This document shows, piece after piece, positions 48,270 to 56,335 of a stretch of 64,000 nt of DNA (positions within the stretch are counted from its first letter, which is position 1; every line of letters begins with the position of its first letter). Location of the stretch: positions 110,804 through 174,803 of the forward strand of contig CAIMRY010000005.1 of the NCBI GenBank assembly GCA_903843965.1, written 5' to 3'. The DNA is from an uncultured delta proteobacterium (GTDB lineage Bacteria; Desulfobacterota; Desulfovibrionia; Desulfovibrionales; Desulfovibrionaceae). Below the pieces are notes generated by a model. That model was not told the DNA's origin, did no database searches, and was given only the letters and a program-made list of their open reading frames with translations. The position numbers and the translations under genes are program-made.

Positions 48270-49676
48270 ATGAAGCGCATCATCTTCGTCAACCGCTTCT
48301 TCCACCCGGACCAGGCCCCCACGGCCCAGCTCTTGGCGGACGTGGTGCAGGCGCTTGCGGGCGCGGACCTGGAGGTCCACGTGGTGGCCAGCAGGCAGGC
48401 CTACACCGACCCCAGGGCCGGGCTGCCGCGCGCGGGCCGCTTCCACGGCGCGCTGGTGCACCGCGTGTGGTCCACACGCTTTGGGCGCTTTGGCCGTTTT
48501 GGCCGCTCGGGCCTGGCCGGGCGCGCACTGGACTCCCTGACCTTCATGCTCTCCGCCGGATGGCGGCTGCTGCGCCTGGCCCGCCCCGGCGACATCATCG
48601 TGGCCAAGACCGACCCGCCGCTCATCTCGGTCCTGGCCGCCCTGGTCTGCCGCCTGCGCCGGGCCCGGCTGGTCAACTGGGTCCAGGACCTGTTCCCGGA
48701 CGTGGCCGTGGCCCTGGGCCTCCTGCGGCCCGTTGGCCCGGCCGCGCGCCTGCTCTGCGCCCTGCGCGACGCCGCCCTGCGCCAGGCCGCAGCCAACGTG
48801 GCCCTGGGCCAGGGCATGGCCGCGCGCATCGCCGGGTGCGGCGTCGAGCGCCAGCGCATCCACGTGCGCCACAACTGGGTCGACAGCGCGCTCATCACCC
48901 CCCTTGACCGGCTGGGCAGTCCCTTGCGCGCGGCCTGGGGCCTGGCCGACAGCTTCGTGGTGGGCTACAGCGGGAACTTCGGCCGCGTGCACGAATTCGA
49001 GACCATCCTGGAGGCGGCCCAGCTGCTGCGCGCCGAGGACGGCGTCCGCTTCCTGCTCGTGGGCCGGGGCGCGCGCCACGTACGCGTGCGGGAGCGGGCA
49101 ACGGAGCTGGGCCTGGGCAACATCGTGTTCCAGGACTACCAGCCGCAAGAGCGCCTGCGCGAGTCCCTGGCCGCTGCCGACGCGCACCTAGTGTCGCTTC
49201 TGCCCGGCATGGAGGGCCTGGTGGTGCCGAGCAAGTTCTACGGCATCGCTGCGGCGGGCAGGCCCACGCTGTTCATCGGCGACCCGGACGGCGAGATCGC
49301 CCGGCTGCTGGCCCGGCACGACTGCGGGCTGTCCTGCCCACCCGGCGACGCCGAGGCCCTGGCCGCACACATCCGCCTGCTGGCCGCAAACCCGGACCTG
49401 GCCCGCCGCCTGGGCCAAAACGCCCGCACAGCCACGGACGCGCACTTCGCCAAACACCTGGCCCTGGCCGACTGGACCGCGCTGCTCCTGCGCGTGGCGA
49501 GCGAGGGCGGCGAGGCAGGCGAGGTCGGCGAGGCAGACGAGGCAGGCGAGGCAGGCGAGGCAGGCGAGGCAGGCGAGGCAGGCGAGGCAGGCGAGGCAGG
49601 CGAGGCAGGCGAGGCAGGCGAGGCAGGCGAGGTCGGCATTGCCGAAACAGCCGCGCCGCACAAGGCCCGGCAATGA
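48270..49676 (+). CDS. Glycosyltransferase family 4 (WbuB-like) with variable acidic tail
   Basis: 468 residues from ATG at 48270, where homology would begin (MKRIIFVNRFFHPDQAPTA); the frame extends upstream to 48201. GT-B fold: VAKTDPPLISVLAALVC, NWVQDLFPDVAVALG, VVGYSGNFGRVHEFET and the donor-site EGLVVPSKFYGIAAAGRP. It should add a sugar to the lipid-linked repeat unit. The C-terminus (from about residue 413) is an EAG repeat encoded by 9-bp tandem units and seems not to belong to the enzyme. It overlaps the next gene by ATGA. Confidence 0.9.
   Translation: MKRIIFVNRFFHPDQAPTAQLLADVVQALAGADLEVHVVASRQAYTDPRAGLPRAGRFHGALVHRVWSTRFGRFGRFGRSGLAGRALDSLTFMLSAGWRLLRLARPGDIIVAKTDPPLISVLAALVCRLRRARLVNWVQDLFPDVAVALGLLRPVGPAARLLCALRDAALRQAAANVALGQGMAARIAGCGVERQRIHVRHNWVDSALITPLDRLGSPLRAAWGLADSFVVGYSGNFGRVHEFETILEAAQLLRAEDGVRFLLVGRGARHVRVRERATELGLGNIVFQDYQPQERLRESLAAADAHLVSLLPGMEGLVVPSKFYGIAAAGRPTLFIGDPDGEIARLLARHDCGLSCPPGDAEALAAHIRLLAANPDLARRLGQNARTATDAHFAKHLALADWTALLLRVASEGGEAGEVGEADEAGEAGEAGEAGEAGEAGEAGEAGEAGEAGEVGIAETAAPHKARQ
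49509..49638 (+). repeat. Minisatellite of 9-bp units (GAGGCAGGC) inside a glycosyltransferase gene
   Basis: About fourteen units, most identical, encode Glu-Ala-Gly. The first and last units vary (EVG, EAD). Because the unit is a multiple of three, changes in copy number would lengthen or shorten the tail without frameshift. Confidence 0.95.
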
Positions 49677-51205
49677 GCGCCGCAGCCGCGCCCGAAGCGC
49701 AGTCCCTGACCCGGCAGGTGGCCAGCGGCATGCTCTGGGTGGCCGGCAGCGCCGTGGTGGGCCGCGTGGCCAGCTTCGGCTCGCAGCTGGTGCTGGGCTG
49801 GCTGCTCTCGCCCGAGGACTTCGCCCTGTACGCCATCGCCGTGTCGGTCACGGCCCTGCTCTGGGGCATCAAGAACGGCGGCCTGCGCGAGGTGCTGACC
49901 CAGCGCGGGAGCGAGTACGACGCCCTGGCCCCGGCGGCCTGGCGCATCGCCCTTGGCTGCAACCTGTTTTTGGCCCTGGCCCTGGCCGCGCTGTCCCCGC
50001 TTTTGGCGCGGATCTACGCGGCGCCGGGCCTGCCGCCCCTGATCTGGATCATCGCCCTGTTCCTGGTGGCCAACACCCCGGCCACCATCCTTCTGGCCAA
50101 GATGTCCATCGACATGCGCTTCGCCAGCCTGGGCAAGATCAGCTCCCTGTCCATGAGCCTGCGCCACCTCTGCGCCATCGGCTTCGCCCTTTTGGGCTGC
50201 GGCGCGGCCAGCTTCCTGTTGCCGCTGTTCGTGGTGGCGGCCTTTGACGGCGGGGCCTACTTCTGGGCCCTGCGCTCCTGGCCGCGCAACGGGCTGCCCG
50301 TGCGGGAGGTCCTGCGCCGGACCCTGCCCGCAGCGCGCTGGGTCATGTTCGGCACCCTGGCCGCAACCCTGCTGGAGCAGGGCGACTACCTGACCCTGGG
50401 CCTGCTGCAGGACAAGCGCACCCTGGGGCTGTACTTCTTCGGCTTCCAGCTCAGCGTGGCCCTGGAGTCGCTCTTTGTCACCGGTCTGCGCTCGGTGATG
50501 CTCCCGGCCTTCACCCGGCTGGCGGACCAGCCGCAGCGCCAGGCCACGGCCTTTGTGCGCGCCTGCGGGCTGCTCAGCTTCCTCTCGGCCCCGGCCTGCC
50601 TGGGCATGGCCGTGGTCGCCGGGCCGCTCATACATCTGCTCTGGGGCGGCAAGTGGGACGCGGCCACGCCGGTGTTCCAGCTCATGCTCGTGAGCCAGTT
50701 CGCGCGGCTCTTGGCCCCTTTGAGCCTGGCCCTGGCCGAGTCGCGCGGGAACTGGCGGCTGCGCTCGCTGCTCATGGCCGCAGACGGCCTGGGGCTGGTG
50801 GCCTCGGCTGCCCTGGGCGCGGCCTGCGGCGGGCTCTTCGCCGTGGCCCTGTGGGTCTCCGGCTACCGCATCCTTTCCGGCCTGGCCCAGTGCTTGTACA
50901 TCAGCCGCCATGCGGGGGCTCCCGTGGGCCGGACCCTGGGCGTGGCCCTGCCGCCCGCCCTGGCCGCCCTGGCCTGCGCCGCCGGGGGGTTGGCCGCTGG
51001 CCGGGCGTTCCTGCCCGTCTCTGGTCTGTCCGTCTCTGGTCTGCTGGCCCAGGCCGGACTGGCCCTGGCGGTCTTTGCCGCGCTGTACGCCCTGGCCGGG
51101 CTGACCCTGCTGCGCCCGCGCCTGCGCGAGGCCTTGGACCTGGGCCGGACGCTGCTGAACAGGCCCAAGGCGGACGCCGCGACGGCAACCGGGGCAGGGG
51201 GCTAG
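49673..51205 (+). CDS. Wzx-type oligosaccharide flippase (polysaccharide biosynthesis protein)
   Basis: 510 residues with about a dozen membrane helices, pattern of the MOP superfamily: LTRQVASGMLWVAGSAVVGR at the start and YAIAVSVTALLWGIKNGGL. It would flip the lipid-linked repeat unit to the periplasm, where the polymerase acts. ATGA overlap with the glycosyltransferase gene upstream, 3 nt before the polymerase gene: a tightly packed biosynthetic segment. Confidence 0.9.
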   Translation: MSAAAAPEAQSLTRQVASGMLWVAGSAVVGRVASFGSQLVLGWLLSPEDFALYAIAVSVTALLWGIKNGGLREVLTQRGSEYDALAPAAWRIALGCNLFLALALAALSPLLARIYAAPGLPPLIWIIALFLVANTPATILLAKMSIDMRFASLGKISSLSMSLRHLCAIGFALLGCGAASFLLPLFVVAAFDGGAYFWALRSWPRNGLPVREVLRRTLPAARWVMFGTLAATLLEQGDYLTLGLLQDKRTLGLYFFGFQLSVALESLFVTGLRSVMLPAFTRLADQPQRQATAFVRACGLLSFLSAPACLGMAVVAGPLIHLLWGGKWDAATPVFQLMLVSQFARLLAPLSLALAESRGNWRLRSLLMAADGLGLVASAALGAACGGLFAVALWVSGYRILSGLAQCLYISRHAGAPVGRTLGVALPPALAALACAAGGLAAGRAFLPVSGLSVSGLLAQAGLALAVFAALYALAGLTLLRPRLREALDLGRTLLNRPKADAATATGAGG

Positions 51206-51208
51206 GCC

Positions 51209-52627
51209 ATGCTGCAAATGCTGCTGTTCGCGCTGCTCGTGTTCGGCCTGGGCGTGGCCGTGATCCTGCGGCCCCCCGTGGCCCTAGCCGGAATCTTCTG
51301 CCTCTACGGGCTCAAGCAGTGGGCCCAGGGCACCATGGTTTTTTTCGTCCAGCATGGGGCCGTTCCCAACCTGTGCATGGGCCTGCTGCTGCTTCTGGGG
51401 CTCACGGTGAAGCTGTTGCGCGGGGAGCGGGTCTTCTCGCCCTATCCGGGCGTGGGCTGGCGCACCCTGCTGCTCTTTGCCTACGCGGCCCTGACCCTGC
51501 TCTGGACCCTGGACCAGGGCAAGAGCGCGGACCTGTTGCTCCAGGCCCTGCCATACATCATCACAGTGATCATGCTGGCCCCGCTGCTCATCAGCAGCCG
51601 GGAGGACCTGCGGCCCGTGGCCCTGGCCCTGCTGGTCTTCGGCGGGCTGCTGGCCCTGCTCATCCTGCTGCAGGTCAACTGGTTCAACCGCAGGATCGTC
51701 ATGGCCGGCGCAAGCTTTGAGGGCGAGGCCGGCAACCCCCTGGCCGTGGCCCAGCTGGGCGGCTACCTAGTGCTGGCGGCCATGCTCCTGCACCTGCGCA
51801 ACCTGCGCCTGCTGGGCTGGCTGCTGCGCCTGGGCCTGACCGTCCTGGGCCTGCTGCTCATCGTCAAGTCCGGCTCGCGCGGGCAGTTCCTCGCCCTCCT
51901 GGCCGTGCTGATCCTGTTCGTGCCCCTGCGTCAGCGCATCGACGACCCGGTGAAGTTCATGGGCTTCCTCTTCTCCTTCCTGATCATCGCCGGGCTGGCC
52001 TTCTGGCTGCAAAGCGGCTTCACCACCGAGGTCGACACGGCCCACCGCTGGTCCTCGGGCAAAATGGCCACGGACATGGCCGGGCGCTTCCAGAACCTGG
52101 GCACGCTGTTCGGCATCTGGAGCCTCAACTCCCTGGGCAAGCTGGTCTTCGGCCTGGGCAACTCCTCCTCCTACGCCATCCGCCAACTGGGCATCTACCC
52201 GCACTTCGTGCCCGGAGAGGTGCTGGCCGAGGAGGGCCTGCCCGGCATCCTGCTCTACCTGTCGCTGCTGGCGGGCAGCCTGGGCAACATCCGCCGGGCC
52301 TATGCGCTCATCCGCGACCGGGCCGAGGCGCGGGCCGACCTGGCCCTGTTCGGGGGCATCCTGACCTACGAGTTCCTTTTGTCGCTCAAGCAGGGCAGCC
52401 TGCTCAGCAACACGTTCTTCTTCGGCATGGTCATCCTGCTTGGCCGCATCCGCCGCATCTACGAGACAGACGCCGATCTGGACGACACCAATCTGGACGA
52501 CACCGGACTGGCCGACTCAGATCGGACCAACGCCGGGCAGGCAGGCGCGGACAGCCCCGGCGCGCGTCAGAACCAGCCCGTTCCCTGGCCCACGGCGAAC
52601 CCGCAAGGAGCAGGCACGCAGCCATGA
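51209..52627 (+). CDS. O-antigen ligase/polymerase-type membrane protein (Wzy/WaaL superfamily)
   Basis: 472 residues, ten or more membrane helices. A periplasmic loop follows VKSGSRGQFLALL, the conserved arginine region of Wzy/WaaL proteins, and later NSLGKLVFGLGNSSSYAIRQ and HFVPGEVLAEEGLPGILLYL match the second large loop with its family histidine. The hydrophilic C-terminal tail (about 415-472) is low-complexity with DDT repeats. Polymerase rather than ligase is inferred from the flippase and chain-length protein in the same locus. ATGA overlap with the next gene. Confidence 0.85.
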   Translation: MLQMLLFALLVFGLGVAVILRPPVALAGIFCLYGLKQWAQGTMVFFVQHGAVPNLCMGLLLLLGLTVKLLRGERVFSPYPGVGWRTLLLFAYAALTLLWTLDQGKSADLLLQALPYIITVIMLAPLLISSREDLRPVALALLVFGGLLALLILLQVNWFNRRIVMAGASFEGEAGNPLAVAQLGGYLVLAAMLLHLRNLRLLGWLLRLGLTVLGLLLIVKSGSRGQFLALLAVLILFVPLRQRIDDPVKFMGFLFSFLIIAGLAFWLQSGFTTEVDTAHRWSSGKMATDMAGRFQNLGTLFGIWSLNSLGKLVFGLGNSSSYAIRQLGIYPHFVPGEVLAEEGLPGILLYLSLLAGSLGNIRRAYALIRDRAEARADLALFGGILTYEFLLSLKQGSLLSNTFFFGMVILLGRIRRIYETDADLDDTNLDDTGLADSDRTNAGQAGADSPGARQNQPVPWPTANPQGAGTQP

Positions 52628-53877
52628 ACACCCGACGACATCCTCCCAGCCCCGCCGCAGGCGCGGCTCCGGGGGCCCTGCGCGTGGCCATCTGCCAGAC
52701 CGTGCTGCCGCAGTACCGCGTGCCGGTCTACAACCTGCTCGGGGCCCAGCCGGGAGTGGAGCTGACCGTGTTCGCCGACGCGCGCATGGGCAGCCTGGAG
52801 TCCGGCACGGGCCGCACGCACTTCGCCCACGAACTGGCCCCGGTGCGGCACTTCCGCCTTCTGGGCCAGGAGCTGCGCACCCAGGCGGCGCTTTTCCGGG
52901 CCGTCGACCCCCGGCGCTTCGACCTGGCCATCCTGCCCTGGGACGCCCGCTACGCCAACCTGCTGCCTGCGGTGCTCAAAGCGCGGCTGGGCGGACCGCC
53001 GGTGGTCCTCTGGGGACACGGCTACTCGCGCTGGCCCAGCCCCCTGCGCGACAGCCTGCGCAATTTTTGCGGCCATCGGGCCGATGCCGTCCTGCTGTAC
53101 ACCCAGACCATCGCCGAGCGCCTGGTCCGCCAGAACGGGTTCGACCCGCAGCGCGTCTTCGTGGCCCAGAACGCCCTGGACCAGGAGCCCATCCGGGCCG
53201 CGCGGGAGCACTGGCTGGCCAGGCCGAAGGAGCTTGCCGCCTTTGCCGCAGAGCGCGGCCTGGACCCGCAGCGCACCCTGATCTTCGTCTCACGCCTGGA
53301 GGCCGAGAACCGCATCGGGCTTTTGCTTCAGGCCACGGCCAGAATCTGTGCCCGCGAGCCCCGCGCCCGACTGGTCATCGTGGGCGACGGGCCCGAGCGC
53401 CAGGCCCTGGAGGCCCGCGCCGCAGACCTCGGCCTGGGCGGGCGGGTCGTCTTCGCCGGAAAGATGTACGACGACATGGCCCTGGCCCCCTGGATGCTGA
53501 GCGCCAGCCTGCTCTGCTACCCCGTGAACATCGGGCTCTCCCTGCTGCACGCCATGGGCTACGGCCTGCCGGTGGTCACAGGCGACGACATCGCCGCCCA
53601 GAACCCGGAGATCGAGGCGCTCACGCACGGGGTCAACGGCCTGCTCTACCGCAATGGGGATATTGACCATCTGGCCGAACAATGTTTGAACATCCTAACC
53701 GACGCGGCGCTGCGCCAACGGCTGCGCCAGGGCGCACTGCACACTGTGGCCGAGGAATACACGCTGGAGCGCATGGTCCAGGGCTTCCTGGACCTGGGCC
53801 GACTGGCGGACGGACACGACCGCCTGGTGCGCTCCCTGGCCCAGCCCCACAACGAACCTGCGGAGACACAACCATGA
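52624..53877 (+). CDS. Glycosyltransferase, GT-B fold, family 1/4
   Basis: 417 residues. Starts LRVAICQTVLPQYRVPVYN, common in transferases of this type. Donor-binding half: LIFVSRLEAENRIGLLLQA, LVIVGDGPERQALE and LSLLHAMGYGLPVVTGDD, with HGVNGLLYRNGDID near the end. It shares ATGA overlaps with the genes on both sides (52624 and 53874), so it belongs to the translationally coupled run. The sugar it transfers cannot be told from sequence. Confidence 0.9.
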   Translation: MNTRRHPPSPAAGAAPGALRVAICQTVLPQYRVPVYNLLGAQPGVELTVFADARMGSLESGTGRTHFAHELAPVRHFRLLGQELRTQAALFRAVDPRRFDLAILPWDARYANLLPAVLKARLGGPPVVLWGHGYSRWPSPLRDSLRNFCGHRADAVLLYTQTIAERLVRQNGFDPQRVFVAQNALDQEPIRAAREHWLARPKELAAFAAERGLDPQRTLIFVSRLEAENRIGLLLQATARICAREPRARLVIVGDGPERQALEARAADLGLGGRVVFAGKMYDDMALAPWMLSASLLCYPVNIGLSLLHAMGYGLPVVTGDDIAAQNPEIEALTHGVNGLLYRNGDIDHLAEQCLNILTDAALRQRLRQGALHTVAEEYTLERMVQGFLDLGRLADGHDRLVRSLAQPHNEPAETQP

Positions 53878-54797
53878 AGACCTCGCCCCAGACCTCCCCC
53901 CGTCTGCGCCTCAGCCGCAGCGCGCTGCTGCCGGCCGCCTGCCTGCTCTGCCTGGCGCTTGCCGCTGCGGCCCAGGCGGCCCAGCCCGGCGGCAACTCCC
54001 TGCGCATGGTGGTGGTCAAGCCCGTGGCGGCCCAGGCGGCTCCGGTCGTCAACAAGGACTTCGTGGTCTTCGACTCCACCCTGTTCAAGCGCAAGCCGGA
54101 CCTGCGGCCCCTGGGCTTCGTGCCCCTGAACATGGTCTACGAGGCCGAGCTGTGGCGGCCGGGCAGCAACCACGACGAGCCCGACCTGGAGGCCGCGCGC
54201 AAGGCCGCCAGCAAGTACAAGACCCTGGGCGACGTCCTCTGCGTGGACATCGAGCGCTGGCGCGTCTTCGGCGTCGAGCCCCAGCTCATCCAGACCAACA
54301 TCCGCCGCCTGGGCGCCGTGGCCGACGCCATGCACGCGGCCCAGCCCAAGCTCAAGCTCGGCTACTACCTGCTGCTCCCGGTGCGCGACTACTGGACCGG
54401 GGTGGAGAACAAGCCGGAAAAGATGCGCGCCTGGGCCGAAGCCAACGACAGCCTGAAGGGCCTGGCCAGCCACGTGGACGTGATCTACCCCTCCCTGTAC
54501 ACCTTCTACGACGATCCCGAGGGCTGGAAGAAGTACGCCAAGGCCAACATCATGGAGGCCAAGCGCTACGGCAAGCCTGTGTACCCGGTCCTGTGGTACC
54601 AGTACCACGACAGCAACAAGCTGCTCGGCGGCAAGCCCGTCCCGGCGGACGTGTGGCGCATGCAGCTGGAGACCTGCCTCGAATACGCCGACGGCGTGGT
54701 CATCTGGGGCGGGTACAAGGAGCTGTGGAGCGAGGAGGCCGGGTGGTGGAAGGAAACCAAGGCCTTTCTGGCCCGGATCGAAGCTGGCAAGCGCTAG
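53874..54797 (+). CDS. Secreted glycosidase-like protein, resembles hyaluronidase (GH56)-type barrels
   Basis: 307 residues from the ATG overlapping the upstream stop. Signal peptide to about AAAQA. The rest fits a beta/alpha barrel: LCVDIERWRVFG (D125, E127, like the acid/base DxE of hyaluronidases), LKLGYYLLLPVRDYW, SHVDVIYPSLYTFYDD, YPVLWYQYHDS and ADGVVIWGGYKELW, which recalls the C-terminal strand of that family. A glycoside hydrolase encoded within an exopolysaccharide operon usually trims or releases the polymer. The similarity is by motif only; a non-catalytic binding protein is possible. Confidence 0.6.
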   Translation: MKTSPQTSPRLRLSRSALLPAACLLCLALAAAAQAAQPGGNSLRMVVVKPVAAQAAPVVNKDFVVFDSTLFKRKPDLRPLGFVPLNMVYEAELWRPGSNHDEPDLEAARKAASKYKTLGDVLCVDIERWRVFGVEPQLIQTNIRRLGAVADAMHAAQPKLKLGYYLLLPVRDYWTGVENKPEKMRAWAEANDSLKGLASHVDVIYPSLYTFYDDPEGWKKYAKANIMEAKRYGKPVYPVLWYQYHDSNKLLGGKPVPADVWRMQLETCLEYADGVVIWGGYKELWSEEAGWWKETKAFLARIEAGKR

Positions 54798-54828
54798 AAC
54801 CGCCGTGCCCAGCGGCCCGGAGCACAGC

Positions 54829-55707
54829 ATGAGCCAGGAAGCCCTGCTTTCCGTCATCGTCCTCACCCGGGACGAGGAGGCCAACCTCGGCCCGTGCCTG
54901 GAAAGCCTGGCCAGGCTCGGGGCCCAGGTCTTCGTGGTCGACTCCGGCAGCACGGACCGCACCAGAGACATCGCGCTGCTGGCGGGCTGCGTGGTGCTGG
55001 AGCACCCCTTCGAGAACTACGCCCGGCAGCTCAACTGGGCCCTGGACACCCTGCCCCTGCGCACGCCCTTTGTCATGCGCCTGGACGCCGACGAACGCCT
55101 GACCCCGGAGCTGGCCCGGGAGCTGGCCGCCACGCTGCCCACCCTGCCGGGGCGCATCGGCGGGCTGCTGCTCAAGCGCCGGGTGTATTTCTGGGGGCGC
55201 TTCATCCGCCACGGCGGCTACTACCCCACCTGGCTGCTGCGCGTGTGGCGCAGGGGGCAGGCCCGCTGCGAGGAGCGCTGGATGGACGAGCACATGGTGC
55301 TGGACCAGGGCGAGACGGACCGGCTGCGCCACGACCTCATCGACGAAAACCACAAGGGCCTGGCCTTCTGGACGGACAAGCACAACCGCTACGCCGACCG
55401 CGAGGTGCTGGACCTGCTGGCCCTGGAACGCGGGGAGCAAGGGGAACAAGGGGAGCGCGGCAAGGGCGCGGCAGCCCCAGCCGGGCAGGCCGGGCGGCGG
55501 CGCTGGGCCAAGGTCAGCCTGTACGCCAAAAGCCCGCTGTTTTTGCGCGCGTTTTTGTACTTCCTGTACCGCTACGTGGTGCGCCTGGGCTTTTTGGACG
55601 GTGTGCCGGGCCTGGTGTTCCATTTCCTGCAGGGCTTCTGGTACCGCTTCCTGGTGGACGCCAAGCTCTGCGAGGCGCGGCGCAAGGGAGGCGGCCATGC
55701 GGCTTGA
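54829..55707 (+). CDS. Glycosyltransferase family 2 (WaaE/KdtX-like)
   Basis: 292 residues; the ATG at 54829 follows GGAG by 6 nt, a GTG at 54805 is the alternative. GT-A fold: LSVIVLTRDEEANLGPCLES, VFVVDSGSTDRT, and the metal-binding RLDADERLTPEL. FWGRFIRHGGYYPTWLLRVW is typical of WaaE-type proteins. A low-complexity GEQGEQGERGKG insertion sits at about 205-225. A hydrophobic C-terminal part may contact the membrane. It overlaps the acyltransferase gene by 11 bp. Confidence 0.92.
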   Translation: MSQEALLSVIVLTRDEEANLGPCLESLARLGAQVFVVDSGSTDRTRDIALLAGCVVLEHPFENYARQLNWALDTLPLRTPFVMRLDADERLTPELARELAATLPTLPGRIGGLLLKRRVYFWGRFIRHGGYYPTWLLRVWRRGQARCEERWMDEHMVLDQGETDRLRHDLIDENHKGLAFWTDKHNRYADREVLDLLALERGEQGEQGERGKGAAAPAGQAGRRRWAKVSLYAKSPLFLRAFLYFLYRYVVRLGFLDGVPGLVFHFLQGFWYRFLVDAKLCEARRKGGGHAA

Positions 55708-56302
55708 CCGCTTTGACAACGCGGATTTCCGGCGCGGACGCCCGGCCCTGGTCGAAGCCCTGTGGCTCCTGGTCCAGGGCCTGTTCGTGGCCACCTGGCT
55801 GCCGGGCTCGGCCCTGCGGGTGCTTTTGCTGCGCCTGTTCGGGGCGCGGATCGGCGCGGGCGTGCGCCTCAAGCCCGGCCTGCGGGTGAAGTTTCCGTGG
55901 CGGCTCTGCGTGGGCGACCACGCCTGGCTGGGCGAAAACGTCTGGCTCGACAACCTGGCCGAGATACGCATCGGCGACCACTGCTGCGTGTCCCAGGGCG
56001 CGCATCTGTGCACCGGCAGCCACGACTGGACGCGCGAGGGCTTTGACCTCGTCACCCGGCCCATCCGCCTGGAGGACCAGAGCTGGATCTGCGCGCGGGC
56101 CGTGGTCGGCCCCGGCGTGCGCGTGGGCCAGGGCGCGGTGCTGGCCCTGGGCAGCGTGGCCACGCATGACCTTGCGCCCTGGCAGGTGCACCAGGGCGTT
56201 CCGGCCCGGCCCGTGCGCCCGCGCGGGCAATGTGATCGGGCGGACGGCCAGGCGGACGGCCAGGCGGACGGCCCTCCGGGCGGGCAGCCCGCCGGACAGT
56301 AA
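55697..56302 (+). CDS. Hexapeptide-repeat acyltransferase (WcaF-like)
   Basis: 201 residues from ATG at 55697, inside the end of the previous gene. Left-handed beta-helix pattern: GARIGAGVRLKPGLRV, VGDHAWLGENVWLDNLAEIRIGDHCCVSQGAHLCTGSHDW, with SHDW holding the putative catalytic histidine, and AVVGPGVRVGQGAVLALGSV. WcaF-like enzymes O-acetylate sugars of exopolysaccharides such as colanic acid. The last 20 residues repeat GQAD units, encoded by 12-bp tandem repeats. Confidence 0.9.
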   Translation: MRLDRFDNADFRRGRPALVEALWLLVQGLFVATWLPGSALRVLLLRLFGARIGAGVRLKPGLRVKFPWRLCVGDHAWLGENVWLDNLAEIRIGDHCCVSQGAHLCTGSHDWTREGFDLVTRPIRLEDQSWICARAVVGPGVRVGQGAVLALGSVATHDLAPWQVHQGVPARPVRPRGQCDRADGQADGQADGPPGGQPAGQ

Positions 56303-56335
56303 CCCGGCGCAGTTCAAAGCGCCAAGGAACCCCGC

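Noticed and set aside
49509..49638. CRISPR-like tandem repeats
   Set aside because: The units are 9 bp, contiguous, without spacers, and in frame within a coding sequence; they are a minisatellite.
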